Assembly (NCBI RefSeq): GCF_009905725.1
Contig: NZ_JAAAKV010000005.1
Span: 1 to 64,000, forward strand
DNA: 64,000 bases
Reading direction: 5' to 3'
DNA from: Emticicia sp. CRIBPO
GTDB lineage: Bacteria; Bacteroidota; Bacteroidia; Cytophagales; Spirosomataceae
In this document: one piece after another, positions 27,013 through 36,887 of the stretch
Position numbering within the stretch: the first letter of the stretch is position 1
Layout: every line of letters starts with the position of its first letter
Position numbers and translations under genes: made by a program
The notes under the pieces: model-generated
The model's input: only the letters and a program-made list of their open reading frames with translations
The model's database searches: none
Told to the model about the DNA's origin: nothing

Positions 27013-28614
27013 ATGAAAACAAATTACCTGGTAATTCTAAGCTCACTCTTGTTGAGTTCCTGTGCACAGTTTGTACCACCTACAGGGGGAATAAAAGACG
27101 AGATACCTCCCAAACTCCTGAAAACACAACCTCTTAACAAAACGATCAATTTCAAGGGGAGTACCGTATCACTTGAATTTGATGAAGTGATTGACGTCAG
27201 TTCCTTAAGACAGGACCTTCTGGTTATCCCTGAACAACCGGGTGCGTACACCGTCAAACAAACTTCTAAAGGAGTAAAGCTTGTCTTTGATCAACCGTTC
27301 AAAGACAGCACTACCTATACCCTTAATTTCCGGAATGGTGTAAAAGACATCAATGAAAGAAATCCGGCTCAGAATCTTAAGCTGGTATTCAGTACCGGTG
27401 ACAAAATAGACTCATTGAGTGTATCAGGAAAAATACAGGATCTCTGGGCAAAAACAGAAGAACTTGATGTCACAGTCGGGCTCTACAATCTAACAGACAC
27501 CATTCCAATCCTGAAGCGGAAACCTGACTACTTTACAAAAACAGATTCTTCAGGAAACTATCTTTTTGAAAATATTAAGAATAACAAGTATCGCCTGATT
27601 GCCATCAATGACAAAAACCAGAACCTGCTTTTCGATCAGAAAAATGATAAGATCGGCTTCTTAAGCGATACCCTTAATCTTACAGAAAACAAGAAGCTTG
27701 AGACCATTGAGATATATAAATCTGACCTCATTAAGAATAAGCTCAAAAGAAGTATTCCCAGGGAAAACACCTTTACGGTTCAGATGGAAAGGAACGTAAA
27801 AGAACTGAATGTTCTGTATAACGACCCAAAAGATACAATAACTTATAATGTTAAAACAAATGAATTGACTTTCTTTAACCACCCGGTACTGAAAGATACC
27901 TTATTTGTAAAGATCAGAACAGTAGATTCACTTCTAAGGGTAGATGAATTCCAGCAGAAAGTGTACTTCACCAAACCGGTTGCTTCAACTTCAACCAGGA
28001 AAAGAAGGCCTGCAGATTTACCTATCATATCCAGCATCAAAAGCGGTGAAGCAGTAACGCTTCCCTTCGAATATGTACTCAGATTTGAAACACCGATTGT
28101 AAGGATAGATACACAGAAAATCAGGCTGTATAATGATACTACCATAGGCCCCAGGCCCGCATTATCCTGGATAGATAAGAATAACACCCAGCTTAAAATA
28201 AGCGTCCCTGGCAAAGCTAAAGAAGAAGTTTCGTTGAGAATACAGTCGAATGCATTTGAAAACTACAGGGGCGATACCAGTGCCAATTACTCACAAAAGA
28301 ACAAGATTCTCAAAAAGGATGATATGGGACTTATTGAAGGTTCCACCAAAATCAAAGATGGTACTAAAATTGCCCAGTTAATAAAAAACGATACCCGGGA
28401 GATCATTCGGGAAATAAGTTTTACCAATACCTTCAGATTTGATAATGTGGTACCTGATATTTACGACATCAGGATAATCATTGATGTGAACAAAAATGGT
28501 ATCTGGGATACCGGTGACTTTATCAACAATATACAACCTGAAAAGATACTCTTGAGTAAGGAGCCTATTAAATTGAAAGCCAATTTTGAAATAAGGGACG
28601 TACTCATAGAATAA
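27013..28614 (+). CDS. lipoprotein with N-terminal SbsA/Big_5-like Ig domain
   Basis: 533 residues with lipoprotein signal SSLLLSSCAQ (Cys17), followed by the recurrent PPTGGIKDEIPPKLLKTQP. An Ig-like domain follows (residues about 30-130, DSTTYTLNFRNGVKDINERN). The remainder looks like beta-sandwich repeats, including VNKNGIWDTGDF, a calcium-loop-like sequence. Family function is unknown; it is probably on the outer-membrane surface or periplasmic face. It begins 2 bases after mnmG, so it is co-transcribed, and it ends at the edge of the candidate oriC. Confidence 0.82.
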   Translation: MKTNYLVILSSLLLSSCAQFVPPTGGIKDEIPPKLLKTQPLNKTINFKGSTVSLEFDEVIDVSSLRQDLLVIPEQPGAYTVKQTSKGVKLVFDQPFKDSTTYTLNFRNGVKDINERNPAQNLKLVFSTGDKIDSLSVSGKIQDLWAKTEELDVTVGLYNLTDTIPILKRKPDYFTKTDSSGNYLFENIKNNKYRLIAINDKNQNLLFDQKNDKIGFLSDTLNLTENKKLETIEIYKSDLIKNKLKRSIPRENTFTVQMERNVKELNVLYNDPKDTITYNVKTNELTFFNHPVLKDTLFVKIRTVDSLLRVDEFQQKVYFTKPVASTSTRKRRPADLPIISSIKSGEAVTLPFEYVLRFETPIVRIDTQKIRLYNDTTIGPRPALSWIDKNNTQLKISVPGKAKEEVSLRIQSNAFENYRGDTSANYSQKNKILKKDDMGLIEGSTKIKDGTKIAQLIKNDTREIIREISFTNTFRFDNVVPDIYDIRIIIDVNKNGIWDTGDFINNIQPEKILLSKEPIKLKANFEIRDVLIE

Positions 28615-29009
28615 TGTTGTGGAAAAACCTGTTAATAAGGGTGAATTAATGCGAATAACTCTGAAAATGTGTGGGGATAAGTAATGGTAAGTCATACAAA
28701 ACAGGGAGGATCAGAAGAAAATGAGGACAACCTCTGACTTATAAAATTTTCTCAGCACGTTATACACCCGGGGAAAAGTCCTTAAATATATTAACATCAA
28801 CAACAGCAGGTTTCCCACAAAAAATATAAATAGCTGATAAAGAATATTCTAAATGTTTATTATAATTTTAGATATCCACAGCTGGAATATATTAATCAAC
28901 AAAGTATAAAAAGTAAAAGGTAGAAAGAACTCTTATCAACAAATCCACAGACATAATAATATAATAACAATAAGAATTAAATATATATATCTTTATTATT
29001 ATTAAGGTC
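28615..29009. other. candidate chromosomal replication origin (oriC)
   Basis: A 395-base non-coding gap. DnaA-box-like 9-mers with one mismatch to TTATCCACA or TTATACACA occur at 28618-28626 (-, TTTTCCACA), 28672-28680 (-, TTATCCCCA), 28760-28768 (+, TTATACACC), 28872-28880 (+, ATATCCACA) and 28933-28941 (+, TTATCAACA). Two-mismatch copies lie at 28811 and 28941. The right end (28950-29003) is almost pure A/T and suits a DNA-unwinding element. Two perfect parS sites and mnmG lie within 4 kb, and strand composition changes here. dnaA is not adjacent, as is usual in many Bacteroidetes. No promoter or RNA gene explains the box cluster better. Confidence 0.72.
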
Positions 29010-30803
29010 ATGCTTAAAACAATAATCATTTTCTTCCTGACGGCGGCAACAATAATGGGCCAGGACGTTGATTTGGCGAACGCCTATTTTAAACAAGGCG
29101 AGTACGACAAAGCAAATGAGCTTTATAAAAAAATAAGCAAGGATAAAGACCAGGCCAGAATTATACACAACAACTATCTTCTATCGCTTCAGAAGGTGAA
29201 AGATTTTGAAGAAGCTGATAAATTTATCAAGCGTCAGATCAAGGCAAACGAGAATATTATATCGTATAAAGCTGACTACGCCCAGTTTCTGGAGTATTCC
29301 GGGAAACCTGAGCTGGCCAGAAAAGAATTTGACATACTGATCGATAATGCCTCAAAAGTGGATGCTTATGTGTATGAACTGCAGAATTACTTTTACAGAG
29401 TCAATAAAATCGACCTGGCCATCAAACTTCTTCTGACTTCGAGAGAGCGTGGCAAAGATCCTTACAGACACGATGTGCAGCTGGCCCGGGCTTATCTGTA
29501 TGTCGGGCAGAAAGAAAAAATGCTGGAGGAAGTACTTGGATTCGGACAGAGAAATCAGAACCCTTCTTATGTTCAGGCCACTATTCAGGACAATATCAAG
29601 GAAGAAGCGGAGATTGAAATGCTGGAGAAAATACTATACTCTAAAATCCAGGCTAACCCGAATGAAACCTTTTATTCTGAGATACTGATATGGCACCTGG
29701 TACAGAAGCATGAATTTGCCAGGGCATTTCTCCAAACCAAAGCCATTGATAAAAGGCTGAAACTGGAAGGTATGAAAGTGTTCGAATTGGCTGCCCTGGC
29801 CTTTCAAAACGGTGATTTCAGGAATGCCTCCAAAATGTACCAATATGTGATGGAAGAATATCCTTCGGGAGATTTTTATCCTATTGCCAGAAGATTGTAT
29901 ATCCAGAGCAAGGAAGAACTGGTTAAAAATACCTACCCGGTAAGTCTGCCGGATATCAAGGAGCTGATCGTGGAATATGAGGGTCTGATCAAGGATCTCG
30001 GAAGATCCCCCAAGACCATCGAAGCCCTCAGAAACCTGGCTTTGCTGCATGCATTCTATTTAAATGATCATAATAAGGCGATTGAAATATTGCAATCGGC
30101 TATCCAGATTTCAGCGAATAACCCGAAGTTCAGGGATCAGTGCAAGCTCGACATGGGTGATATCTACATATTGAAAGATGAACCTTGGGAATCAACATTG
30201 CTCTATATGCAGGTGGAGAAAAACCAGAAAGAAGATAATCTGGGAGAAGTGGCTAAATTGAAAAACGCGAGGTTACAGTATTACACAGGGCAGTTTGAGC
30301 TCTCTAAAGATATTCTCGATATCCTTAAAAAAGCGACTACGAGAGAGATTGCCAATGATGCCATGCAGTTGAGTTTGCTGATTCAGGACAACATAGGACT
30401 GGACACTTCGGAAACAGCCATGAAGGAGTTTGCCAAGGTCGATCTGCTCATATTTCAGAACAAACATTACGAAGCGATAACCGCTCTGGAATCTCTTTTC
30501 CAGACGTATAAATCCCATAGCCTGGCCGATGAAATACTTTGGCTAAGGGCAAATACTTACCTGAAAATCAATGAAGTAGATAAGGCAATCCTTGACCTGA
30601 ATACCATTATTAATGATTATAAATACGATATTCTTTCAGACGATGCGATGTTTACCCTGGCTAAAACCTTTGAAGAAAAGAAGGGGGATAAAGTCCGGGC
30701 TATGGAATATTATAAACAGATTCTGAAAGATTATCCGGGCAGTATTTACGGGGCACAAGCCAGGATTAAGTTCAGAGAATTGAGGGGGGATTTTGTTAAC
30801 TAA
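29010..30803 (+). CDS. tetratricopeptide-repeat protein
   Basis: 597 residues with a short Sec signal (FFLTAATIMGQD). TPR-like repeats run throughout, for example AYFKQGEYDKANELYKKISK, RDQCKLDMGDIYILKDEP and GDKVRAMEYYKQILKDYPGS. The C-terminal repeats resemble the outer-membrane-lipoprotein/BamD type (YPGSIYGAQARIKFRELRG). Probably a periplasmic scaffold of unknown partner. It starts at the right boundary of the candidate oriC, so its promoter must lie in the AT-rich tract. Confidence 0.82.
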   Translation: MLKTIIIFFLTAATIMGQDVDLANAYFKQGEYDKANELYKKISKDKDQARIIHNNYLLSLQKVKDFEEADKFIKRQIKANENIISYKADYAQFLEYSGKPELARKEFDILIDNASKVDAYVYELQNYFYRVNKIDLAIKLLLTSRERGKDPYRHDVQLARAYLYVGQKEKMLEEVLGFGQRNQNPSYVQATIQDNIKEEAEIEMLEKILYSKIQANPNETFYSEILIWHLVQKHEFARAFLQTKAIDKRLKLEGMKVFELAALAFQNGDFRNASKMYQYVMEEYPSGDFYPIARRLYIQSKEELVKNTYPVSLPDIKELIVEYEGLIKDLGRSPKTIEALRNLALLHAFYLNDHNKAIEILQSAIQISANNPKFRDQCKLDMGDIYILKDEPWESTLLYMQVEKNQKEDNLGEVAKLKNARLQYYTGQFELSKDILDILKKATTREIANDAMQLSLLIQDNIGLDTSETAMKEFAKVDLLIFQNKHYEAITALESLFQTYKSHSLADEILWLRANTYLKINEVDKAILDLNTIINDYKYDILSDDAMFTLAKTFEEKKGDKVRAMEYYKQILKDYPGSIYGAQARIKFRELRGDFVN

Positions 30804-30907
30804 CTGATTACTAAATGTTTTATACGTAAGAAATATTATTCACAAATAAAATCGTATAAAATATTACTCCCCGGCCCAACGTTCTCTATGAGCATCAAAA
30901 GATAGAA

Positions 30908-32059
30908 ATGATAAAGAAACTCTTCTTCTCAACACTCTTATTAAGTTTATCAACAATTGTATCATCTGCCCAGCAGAATGACATTATTGTGTATGGCAAG
31001 AACTATTTCGGAAATACGGTAAATGAGAGTGAAATCTGCAAAATGCTGGGTTTTACTTCGAGGCCTGAAGCCAGCAGGGCTGTTGAAAACATCGTCAGGA
31101 GATCCGGGCTGAAACAGAACTTCTATGTGATGGAATGTCCGAGCATTGACAACTGTTTTGCAGCTACCAGGAACGGCGAAAGGCTGATTGTTTATGATCC
31201 GGGTTTCATGAGAAGGATCAACGACATTACCCAGACAGACTGGGCGGCACTGAGCATACTCGCTCATGAAATCGGGCACCACCTGCAGGGGCATACCATC
31301 AAACAGGGGGGAAGCGACCATGAGAAAGAACTGGAGGCTGATGAGTTCTCCGGATTTGTCATGTACCAGATGGGAGCCACTTTAAAGCAGGCTCAGTCGG
31401 CGATTTTCAAGCTGACCAGCGATTATCCTACCAGCACCCATCCGGTGCGAACCAGACGCCTTAAATCGATAGAAAAGGGCTATAACAACGCGATGGAGCT
31501 GTATCCGAATGTCAGAAATACAATGGGGACTAAAGAGCCGGAACGCCAGGTTTCGGAGCCCGTCGCGAGTAACAGGGAAGGGGAACTGATCATCGGGGAC
31601 ATTGTTATCAAACCCAATCATGAAACATCTGTGTATAAATTGCCTGAACCTGAAGTAGTTAAAAAGAAAACAGGTTGTATAGATGGCGATTGCTGGGAAG
31701 GCTTCGGGGTGATGATCAATTCAAAAACCAATGAAAAATTTGCCGGCGGATGGAAAAGTGGAAAAAGAGCAGGAAAAGGGACTGAGTTTTATAACGACGG
31801 ATTGAAGAAATATGAGGGAGAATACCAGAACGGGGTATTTAACGGGACAGGCACCTACTTCTTCAAAACAGGAGAAAAATATGTCGGGAAATTCAGAAAC
31901 GGCCAGATGCATGGACAAAACAGTGTTTTTCATTTCAGAAATGGCGACCGGATCGTGGTGGACTATGTCAACGGGAAAAAAGAGGGCAGGGCTAAAATCA
32001 TTTACTGGGATGGTGGTGAAGGCACGCGTTACTATAAAGATGACCGCGAACTCAACTGA
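30908..32059 (+). CDS. secreted M48-like metalloprotease fused to MORN repeats
   Basis: 383 residues with signal peptide (STIVSSAQQ). The protease half holds H120-E-I-G-H124 in LAHEIGHHLQGH and a likely third zinc ligand in KELEADEFSGFVMYQMGA, the M48 arrangement. Residues about 245-380 are MORN repeats: FAGGWKSGKRAGKGTEFYN, YEGEYQNGVFNGTGTYFF, YVGKFRNGQMHGQNSVF. MORN motifs bind lipids or act as spacers. The natural substrate is unknown; envelope-associated proteolysis is inference. A weak inverted repeat (30818-30826 with 30853-30861) lies in its 5' region, and a possible terminator follows the stop. Confidence 0.83.
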   Translation: MIKKLFFSTLLLSLSTIVSSAQQNDIIVYGKNYFGNTVNESEICKMLGFTSRPEASRAVENIVRRSGLKQNFYVMECPSIDNCFAATRNGERLIVYDPGFMRRINDITQTDWAALSILAHEIGHHLQGHTIKQGGSDHEKELEADEFSGFVMYQMGATLKQAQSAIFKLTSDYPTSTHPVRTRRLKSIEKGYNNAMELYPNVRNTMGTKEPERQVSEPVASNREGELIIGDIVIKPNHETSVYKLPEPEVVKKKTGCIDGDCWEGFGVMINSKTNEKFAGGWKSGKRAGKGTEFYNDGLKKYEGEYQNGVFNGTGTYFFKTGEKYVGKFRNGQMHGQNSVFHFRNGDRIVVDYVNGKKEGRAKIIYWDGGEGTRYYKDDRELN

Positions 32060-32088
32060 AGTCAATAATAAAAGCAGATAAAAATATC

Positions 32089-32113
32089 AAGTCGGTACAT
32101 TTCATGCCGACTT
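32089..32113 (+). terminator. possible terminator after the M48-MORN gene
   Basis: AAGTCGG (32089-32095) pairs with CCGACTT (32107-32113) and is followed by TCTTTTA. The stem is short (7 bp, extendable by a G-T pair), so its strength is uncertain. Confidence 0.45.
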
Positions 32114-32118
32114 TCTTT

Positions 32119-32126
32119 TATATTTG
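32119..32126 (+). promoter_or_regulatory. accD promoter -7 element
   Basis: Exact TATATTTG, 27 bases before the chosen accD ATG. No good -33 TTG at the usual distance. It overlaps the tail of the preceding hairpin. Confidence 0.45.
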
Positions 32127-32153
32127 TCAGCTCAAAAAACGAACATAAACAAT

Positions 32154-32999
32154 ATGTCTTGGTTTAGAAGAACAGATAAAGGTATACAAACCCCTACGGA
32201 ATTAAAACGTGAAACACCTGATGGGTTGTGGTATCAGTGTCCTGAATGCAAAAATGTGATGCATACCAGGGAACACAAACAGAATGCATTTACCTGCATT
32301 CATTGCAATTATCATGATAAAATAGGATCGGAAGCATATTTTCAGCTTTTATTTGATGACGGAAGTTATACGGAGTTAGACAAAGATATGAGATCGGGTG
32401 ACCCTTTGTCGTTTGTGGACACAAAAGCGTATCCGGATCGCTTAAAGGCAACAGAAGCTAAATCAGGCTTGAAAGATGCCTGCCGTACTGCCCACGGGAA
32501 AATGAATGGTGTTAATTTGACCATCTCCTGTATGGACTTTGGCTTTATCGGAGGTTCAATGGGATCCGTTGTAGGGGAGAAGATCGCCAGGGGGATTGAC
32601 TACTCTATTAAAAAGAAAATTCCGTTTCTGATGATATCCAAATCCGGCGGAGCCAGAATGATGGAAGCAGGATTTTCATTGATGCAGATGGCAAAAACCT
32701 CAGCAAAACTTGCTTTACTTGACCAGGCCGGAATTCCTTATATTTCATTGCTTACAGATCCTACCACCGGTGGTGTTACGGCGTCTTTTGCGATGCTGGG
32801 AGACTTTAACATTGCTGAGCCTGGATCACTGATCGGCTTTGCAGGACCGAGGGTAATCAAGGAAACCATCGGTAAAGATTTACCTAAAGGATTCCAGACG
32901 GCAGAGTTTGTTCTGGAGCATGGTTTTCTGGATTTCATAGTTGACAGGAAAGATCTTAAAGATAAACTCTCGAGTCTTCTTAAAATGCTCGAAAAATAA
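32154..32999 (+). CDS. accD: acetyl-CoA carboxylase carboxyltransferase subunit beta
   Basis: 281 residues from the ATG at 32154, which gives the family start MSWFRR; the ten upstream in-frame residues are unlike it. It transfers CO2 from biotin-BCCP to acetyl-CoA to make malonyl-CoA, with AccA as partner. The N-terminal zinc ribbon shows CPECKNVM…CIHC. The crotonase fold shows [51 protein letters not shown] and [13 protein letters not shown]. It is monocistronic, bounded by a strong terminator. accA is not in the window. Confidence 0.96.
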   Translation: MSWFRRTDKGIQTPTELKRETPDGLWYQCPECKNVMHTREHKQNAFTCIHCNYHDKIGSEAYFQLLFDDGSYTELDKDMRSGDPLSFVDTKAYPDRLKATEAKSGLKDACRTAHGKMNGVNLTISCMDFGFIGGSMGSVVGEKIARGIDYSIKKKIPFLMISKSGGARMMEAGFSLMQMAKTSAKLALLDQAGIPYISLLTDPTTGGVTASFAMLGDFNIAEPGSLIGFAGPRVIKETIGKDLPKGFQTAEFVLEHGFLDFIVDRKDLKDKLSSLLKMLEK

Positions 33000-33028
33000 A
33001 AAAAGCCCGGAGGAGATCCGGGCTTTTT
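33000..33028. terminator. accD rho-independent terminator
   Basis: 12-base arms (33000-33011 and 33017-33028, AAAAAGCCCGGA/TCCGGGCTTTTT) around a 5-base loop, one base after the accD stop codon, with T-run. The A/T symmetry lets it act in both directions. Confidence 0.92.
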
Positions 33029-33344
33029 CTTTATATAAGGGTCAGATAATGAATCGCTTTTGGCTCTGTTTTCTGAAGATAGGAGCAGAAACCTCTACAC
33101 CGGCTTAAATCATTATTCTTCAGAAATAGTTTCTAGTACCTTCAGAAAACGAAAAAAAAGAAAAGATCCGGATGGCTTTCATATTGTTGAAACGCATTTT
33201 ATCAGTTAAAAGAGATTTTTTATCCGGAAAACAGGCCGGCTAACCGGAAAATCATGATTGATTCCTGATTACTTAAAATTCAAAAATTCGTCAAAATTTA
33301 ATAATCATAACAATTAAGGAAATTCCAACGAACTTTTGAGGCGA
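33029..33344. other. non-coding gap between convergent accD and DUF4249 gene
   Basis: No ORF that I support. It contains an 11-base inverted repeat, GTTTTCTGAAG (33068-33078) and CTTCAGAAAAC (33140-33150), and GC-containing CCGG elements around 33224-33248. These may fold as RNA. I see no promoter consensus or known RNA motif. Confidence 0.4.
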
Positions 33345-34265
33345 TTATTGTTTTGGCTTTGCTTTACTTTTGTCGACGATCGTCTCAAATTTACTCACAG
33401 ACGAAACGGCAAAGAATCCCAGGGCTTTATTCTTCGAAGAAGAGTTCAATGTAAAGATATTGGTAGGGATATTGGCCGGAGGAGTTCCGAAAATACCACC
33501 ATTGGACGATTCCTGGCGAACCTGAAGCAAGAAGTAAAAAGCCTCATTGCTTATGGAACGAAGTTCAACGTTAATAGTGTCTTTGTCATAAAATATATCA
33601 TCAAAACCACCATTGATGGATTGCCTGACAGGAAGAATGAATAGAAGTCCGTCAGATTTTGAGCCCGGAGAAAACCCGGCATCATAAGCGACTGAAATTT
33701 GGGAAGGAAGGTTTCTCTCCTTGCCGTTTTTCTTTGACTTTACCCAATAAGTATCTCCTTCTCCCACAGGGTCCTTAGCGTAGAACTGGGCCAGAAATCC
33801 GTCTCTTGGTTTTCCGTTTTCCGGGGCAATCGGCAGGCGGAATTCTTCATAAGTGAGAGAATCTATTTTGGGAACGCGAGGAAGCGTTGATATAGAATAG
33901 TATTCCTCATTTTTGTATTTGATATACAGGGCATGTCTTTTACCCAGCTTCAGAAAGGACCCTTTAACCGGCGTAAAGCTATAATTTCCATCGTTGTTCT
34001 TGTCTGTAAAAGTATGAGCAGTACTGTCTTCTTCGAAAACAATGACTGTGGCACCGAGAGCAGGCTTTACTGGTGAATTATCAAAATAGGGTTGAGAGAG
34101 GGTTAATTTGATCGTTTGAACACTGTTTTCATCGGTAAGCCAGGCATCAACGACCAGTTGCTCAACACCGTCTTTGACAGACAGGTCTATTACATCTTCA
34201 CAGCTGAAGAAGAAAGGCGTTAAAGCAAGAGAAAGAATCGGAAGTATTATTTTTTTGAAGTTCAT
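33345..34265 (-). CDS. DUF4249 lipoprotein, partner of the TonB receptor
   Basis: 306 residues from the ATG at 34265. This start gives a lipoprotein signal (LALTPFFFSC, Cys22) and a 4-base gap after the receptor gene; upstream in-frame Met codons would overlap the receptor. DUF4249 features: CEDVIDLSVKDGVEQLVVDAWLTDE, then beta-rich sequence and YTPVKG-like turns. Family members are outer-membrane lipoproteins paired with CarboxypepD_reg/TonB receptors and are presumed to be surface accessory or ligand-binding proteins. The substrate is unknown. Confidence 0.85.
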   Translation of the reverse strand: MNFKKIILPILSLALTPFFFSCEDVIDLSVKDGVEQLVVDAWLTDENSVQTIKLTLSQPYFDNSPVKPALGATVIVFEEDSTAHTFTDKNNDGNYSFTPVKGSFLKLGKRHALYIKYKNEEYYSISTLPRVPKIDSLTYEEFRLPIAPENGKPRDGFLAQFYAKDPVGEGDTYWVKSKKNGKERNLPSQISVAYDAGFSPGSKSDGLLFILPVRQSINGGFDDIFYDKDTINVELRSISNEAFYFLLQVRQESSNGGIFGTPPANIPTNIFTLNSSSKNKALGFFAVSSVSKFETIVDKSKAKPKQ

Positions 34266-34269
34266 TGTC

Positions 34270-36633
34270 TTAGAATTTAAAATTGTAGGTAACTGCAGGT
34301 AAAACGGACGCAAAAACAGAGTAGCGGATAGCTTCTGTGATGGCCGGATTATCTTCATTTTGTCTTACATAAACAGAGAACGGGTTGCGTCGGTTGTATA
34401 TATTATAAACAGAGAATACCCACTCACTTTCTCCTTTGCCAAAAAGGGCATGTTTGTTTTTCCTGGTGGCCGAAAGATCAAGGCGATGCGAGGCCGGAAT
34501 CCTGTAATTATTTCTTTCGTCGTAATAATTGTGTGGAAGAGCAACGCCCTGCCATTCAAATTTGTTGGTCGGAAAACTGGCCGGGGTGCCGCTGGCAAAG
34601 CTGAAATTTCCGGAAAAAGACCATTTTTTGCCGGGATCGTAAATCAGAACGGCCGAGAGGTTGTGAAGCTTGTCGATGCGGCTCGGAAACCATTCGAAGT
34701 TATTCAAACCCTCCACTTTACGTTCTGTGCGGGCCAAGGTATAGCTGATCCAGCCGTTAAAAACACCTTTGTTTTTCTTGATATAAAATTCGGCCCCGTA
34801 AGCCCGTCCCTGGCCTGAAAGAAGGTCTGCTTCAACATAAGGGTTGAGCAACAAGTCGGCGTTTCTTACATAATCGATCTGATTCTGCAGGCTTTTGTAA
34901 TAGACTTCTACAGAAGATTCGTATTCATTATCCGCAAAATTTTTGAAGTAGCCCAATGCAACCTGGTCAGAAAGCTGCGGTTTTATATTATTGCTGCTGG
35001 GTGTCCAGACATCAAGCGGAGAAGAAGCGGTCGTATTCGAAAGTAAATGAATGTACTGAGCCAGGCGGTTGTAGCTGAGTTTTAAAGAAGATGAATTGTT
35101 CAGGCCGACATTCAGAGCAAAACGAGGCTCCAGATTGCCGTAAGTCTGAATGTTTTCTCCTTTGCCATAAGTTTTAACGTCTTTTACAGATTTTCGCTCT
35201 CCGGGCTTGCCGCTTTCATCCAGGATAACAGCATTTCCTTTACCGAGATAGTGATAATCAGAATATCTCAGACCATAGCTTAATGAGACTTTCTCATTGA
35301 TTTTTTGCTCGTTACCCACATAAACGGCAGATTCAACGGCATATTTTCCATCCAATCCTATGGTCTGGCTTTCTCCTCCCGAAACGGCCGTGGCCTTTCC
35401 CGGGTTAAACGAATAGTAGATCACCTGGCCTCCGAATGAAAGTGTATTTTTGGTATTTATATAGTAGTTAAAATCGGGTTTTATACTATAATTCACGATG
35501 TTTGACTTCCACTCGAAAGAGTCCTGATCGTTTTCGTTTTTAGTGTCAGAATCAAGCGAATAATCATAATTCGAATAGAAAACGGTTGTGTTCAGAAACA
35601 ATTTGTCATTAAATACATGATTCCATCTGAACGTGGTGGTGGCATTGCCCCAGTTGAAGCCGAAGTCGGCACCGAAGACATCACGCCCGAAATATCCGGA
35701 AAGAAAAACAGTATTTTTATTGTCGATTTTATAGTTGGCCTTGGCGGTGAAATCGTAGAAATAGAACTTTGACCCTTTCAGGTCTGAATTCAGAAAAGGC
35801 TTGGCCAACAAGTCGATATAAGACCGGCGAAGGGCCACGATAAATGAACCCTTGTCTTTCACAAAAGGCCTTTCGTAGGCAAACCTGGAAAAAATTGTCC
35901 CTAAACCTCCGGTAAACTCCGCTTTCTTGGAGTTTCCTTCTTTCATTCTGACATCGAGAATCGAAGAAACACGGCCACCATAAGTGGCGGGAATCCCACC
36001 CTTGATGAGTTTAACGTCCTTAACGACATCCGGATTAAAGACGGAGAAAAAACCGAACAGGTGGGAAGAGTTATAAACAGGAGCTTCATCCATCAGGACG
36101 AGGTTTTGGTCAATGGCCCCGCCTCTGACATTAAATCCCGAAGCTCCTTCGCCCACTGAGCTTACTCCGGGCAAAAACTGTATACTTCTGATCACATCCA
36201 CTTCACCCAGTAACGCCGGCATTTTGCGAATGGTTTTCATTTCGACTTTGTTGACGGACATCTCCAGGTTACGGACATTATCGTCTTCTTTTTTAGCGGT
36301 TATTACGACTTCGTTAAGGGTTTTTCCTTCTTCCGAAAGCTCAAAATTGACCACGAGATTGGTATTCAGATCAATTTTTCTGCTGAGAGGTTTGTAACCG
36401 ATATAGCTCAGTGAAAAATTGTAAGAACCGGAGGGCAGGGTGATGGAATAGAATCCGTAGACATTGGTTTGCGTACCCAGCTTGGTTTCGGGGTTATAGA
36501 CCGTTACCCCGATCAGGCCTTCACCATTGGAAACGTCTTTGACATAACCGCTGAGTGTGAATTTTTCTTGGGAAGTAGCTGCGAAACTGATAAATAAGAG
36601 GAAAATAAAAAATTTCCCGGTTTGTTTTTTCAT
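34270..36633 (-). CDS. TonB-dependent receptor with carboxypeptidase-like N-domain
   Basis: 787 residues from MKKQTGKFF (signal peptide ending SFAATSQ). Residues about 25-105 form a CarboxypepD_reg-like domain (SGYVKDVSNGEGLIGVTVYNP, GFYSITLPSGSYNFSLSYIG). A plug follows with VDVIRSIQFLPGVSSVGEGA and FNVRGGAIDQNLVLMDEAPV, then a beta-barrel ending in a terminal Phe (TYNFKF). It imports an unknown substrate across the outer membrane using ExbBD/TonB energy. It is paired with the DUF4249 lipoprotein and does not belong to the SusCD class. The 380-base upstream region is shared with the divergent symporter locus. Confidence 0.9.
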   Translation of the reverse strand: MKKQTGKFFIFLLFISFAATSQEKFTLSGYVKDVSNGEGLIGVTVYNPETKLGTQTNVYGFYSITLPSGSYNFSLSYIGYKPLSRKIDLNTNLVVNFELSEEGKTLNEVVITAKKEDDNVRNLEMSVNKVEMKTIRKMPALLGEVDVIRSIQFLPGVSSVGEGASGFNVRGGAIDQNLVLMDEAPVYNSSHLFGFFSVFNPDVVKDVKLIKGGIPATYGGRVSSILDVRMKEGNSKKAEFTGGLGTIFSRFAYERPFVKDKGSFIVALRRSYIDLLAKPFLNSDLKGSKFYFYDFTAKANYKIDNKNTVFLSGYFGRDVFGADFGFNWGNATTTFRWNHVFNDKLFLNTTVFYSNYDYSLDSDTKNENDQDSFEWKSNIVNYSIKPDFNYYINTKNTLSFGGQVIYYSFNPGKATAVSGGESQTIGLDGKYAVESAVYVGNEQKINEKVSLSYGLRYSDYHYLGKGNAVILDESGKPGERKSVKDVKTYGKGENIQTYGNLEPRFALNVGLNNSSSLKLSYNRLAQYIHLLSNTTASSPLDVWTPSSNNIKPQLSDQVALGYFKNFADNEYESSVEVYYKSLQNQIDYVRNADLLLNPYVEADLLSGQGRAYGAEFYIKKNKGVFNGWISYTLARTERKVEGLNNFEWFPSRIDKLHNLSAVLIYDPGKKWSFSGNFSFASGTPASFPTNKFEWQGVALPHNYYDERNNYRIPASHRLDLSATRKNKHALFGKGESEWVFSVYNIYNRRNPFSVYVRQNEDNPAITEAIRYSVFASVLPAVTYNFKF

Positions 36634-36887
36634 GAAAATCATCATTAATAAATGTAAAGAATAGCTTGTATTTTGTTTTTAAAAGTTAAAATAGAAAACC
36701 CCAAAGAGCGGGTTTTGTTTTTGATTAATATGGATAACGACAGCTAATGGGCATAAATTCTGACTATCGCACGGTAAAATTAAAATTAACAAATACATAA
36801 AACAGGCATTTTGATTTAAAAGGCTGCTATCATGCATGAACGGGAGGCGAATCGTTTTAAAAGATTCTGACGATGTCCGCCGGCAAT

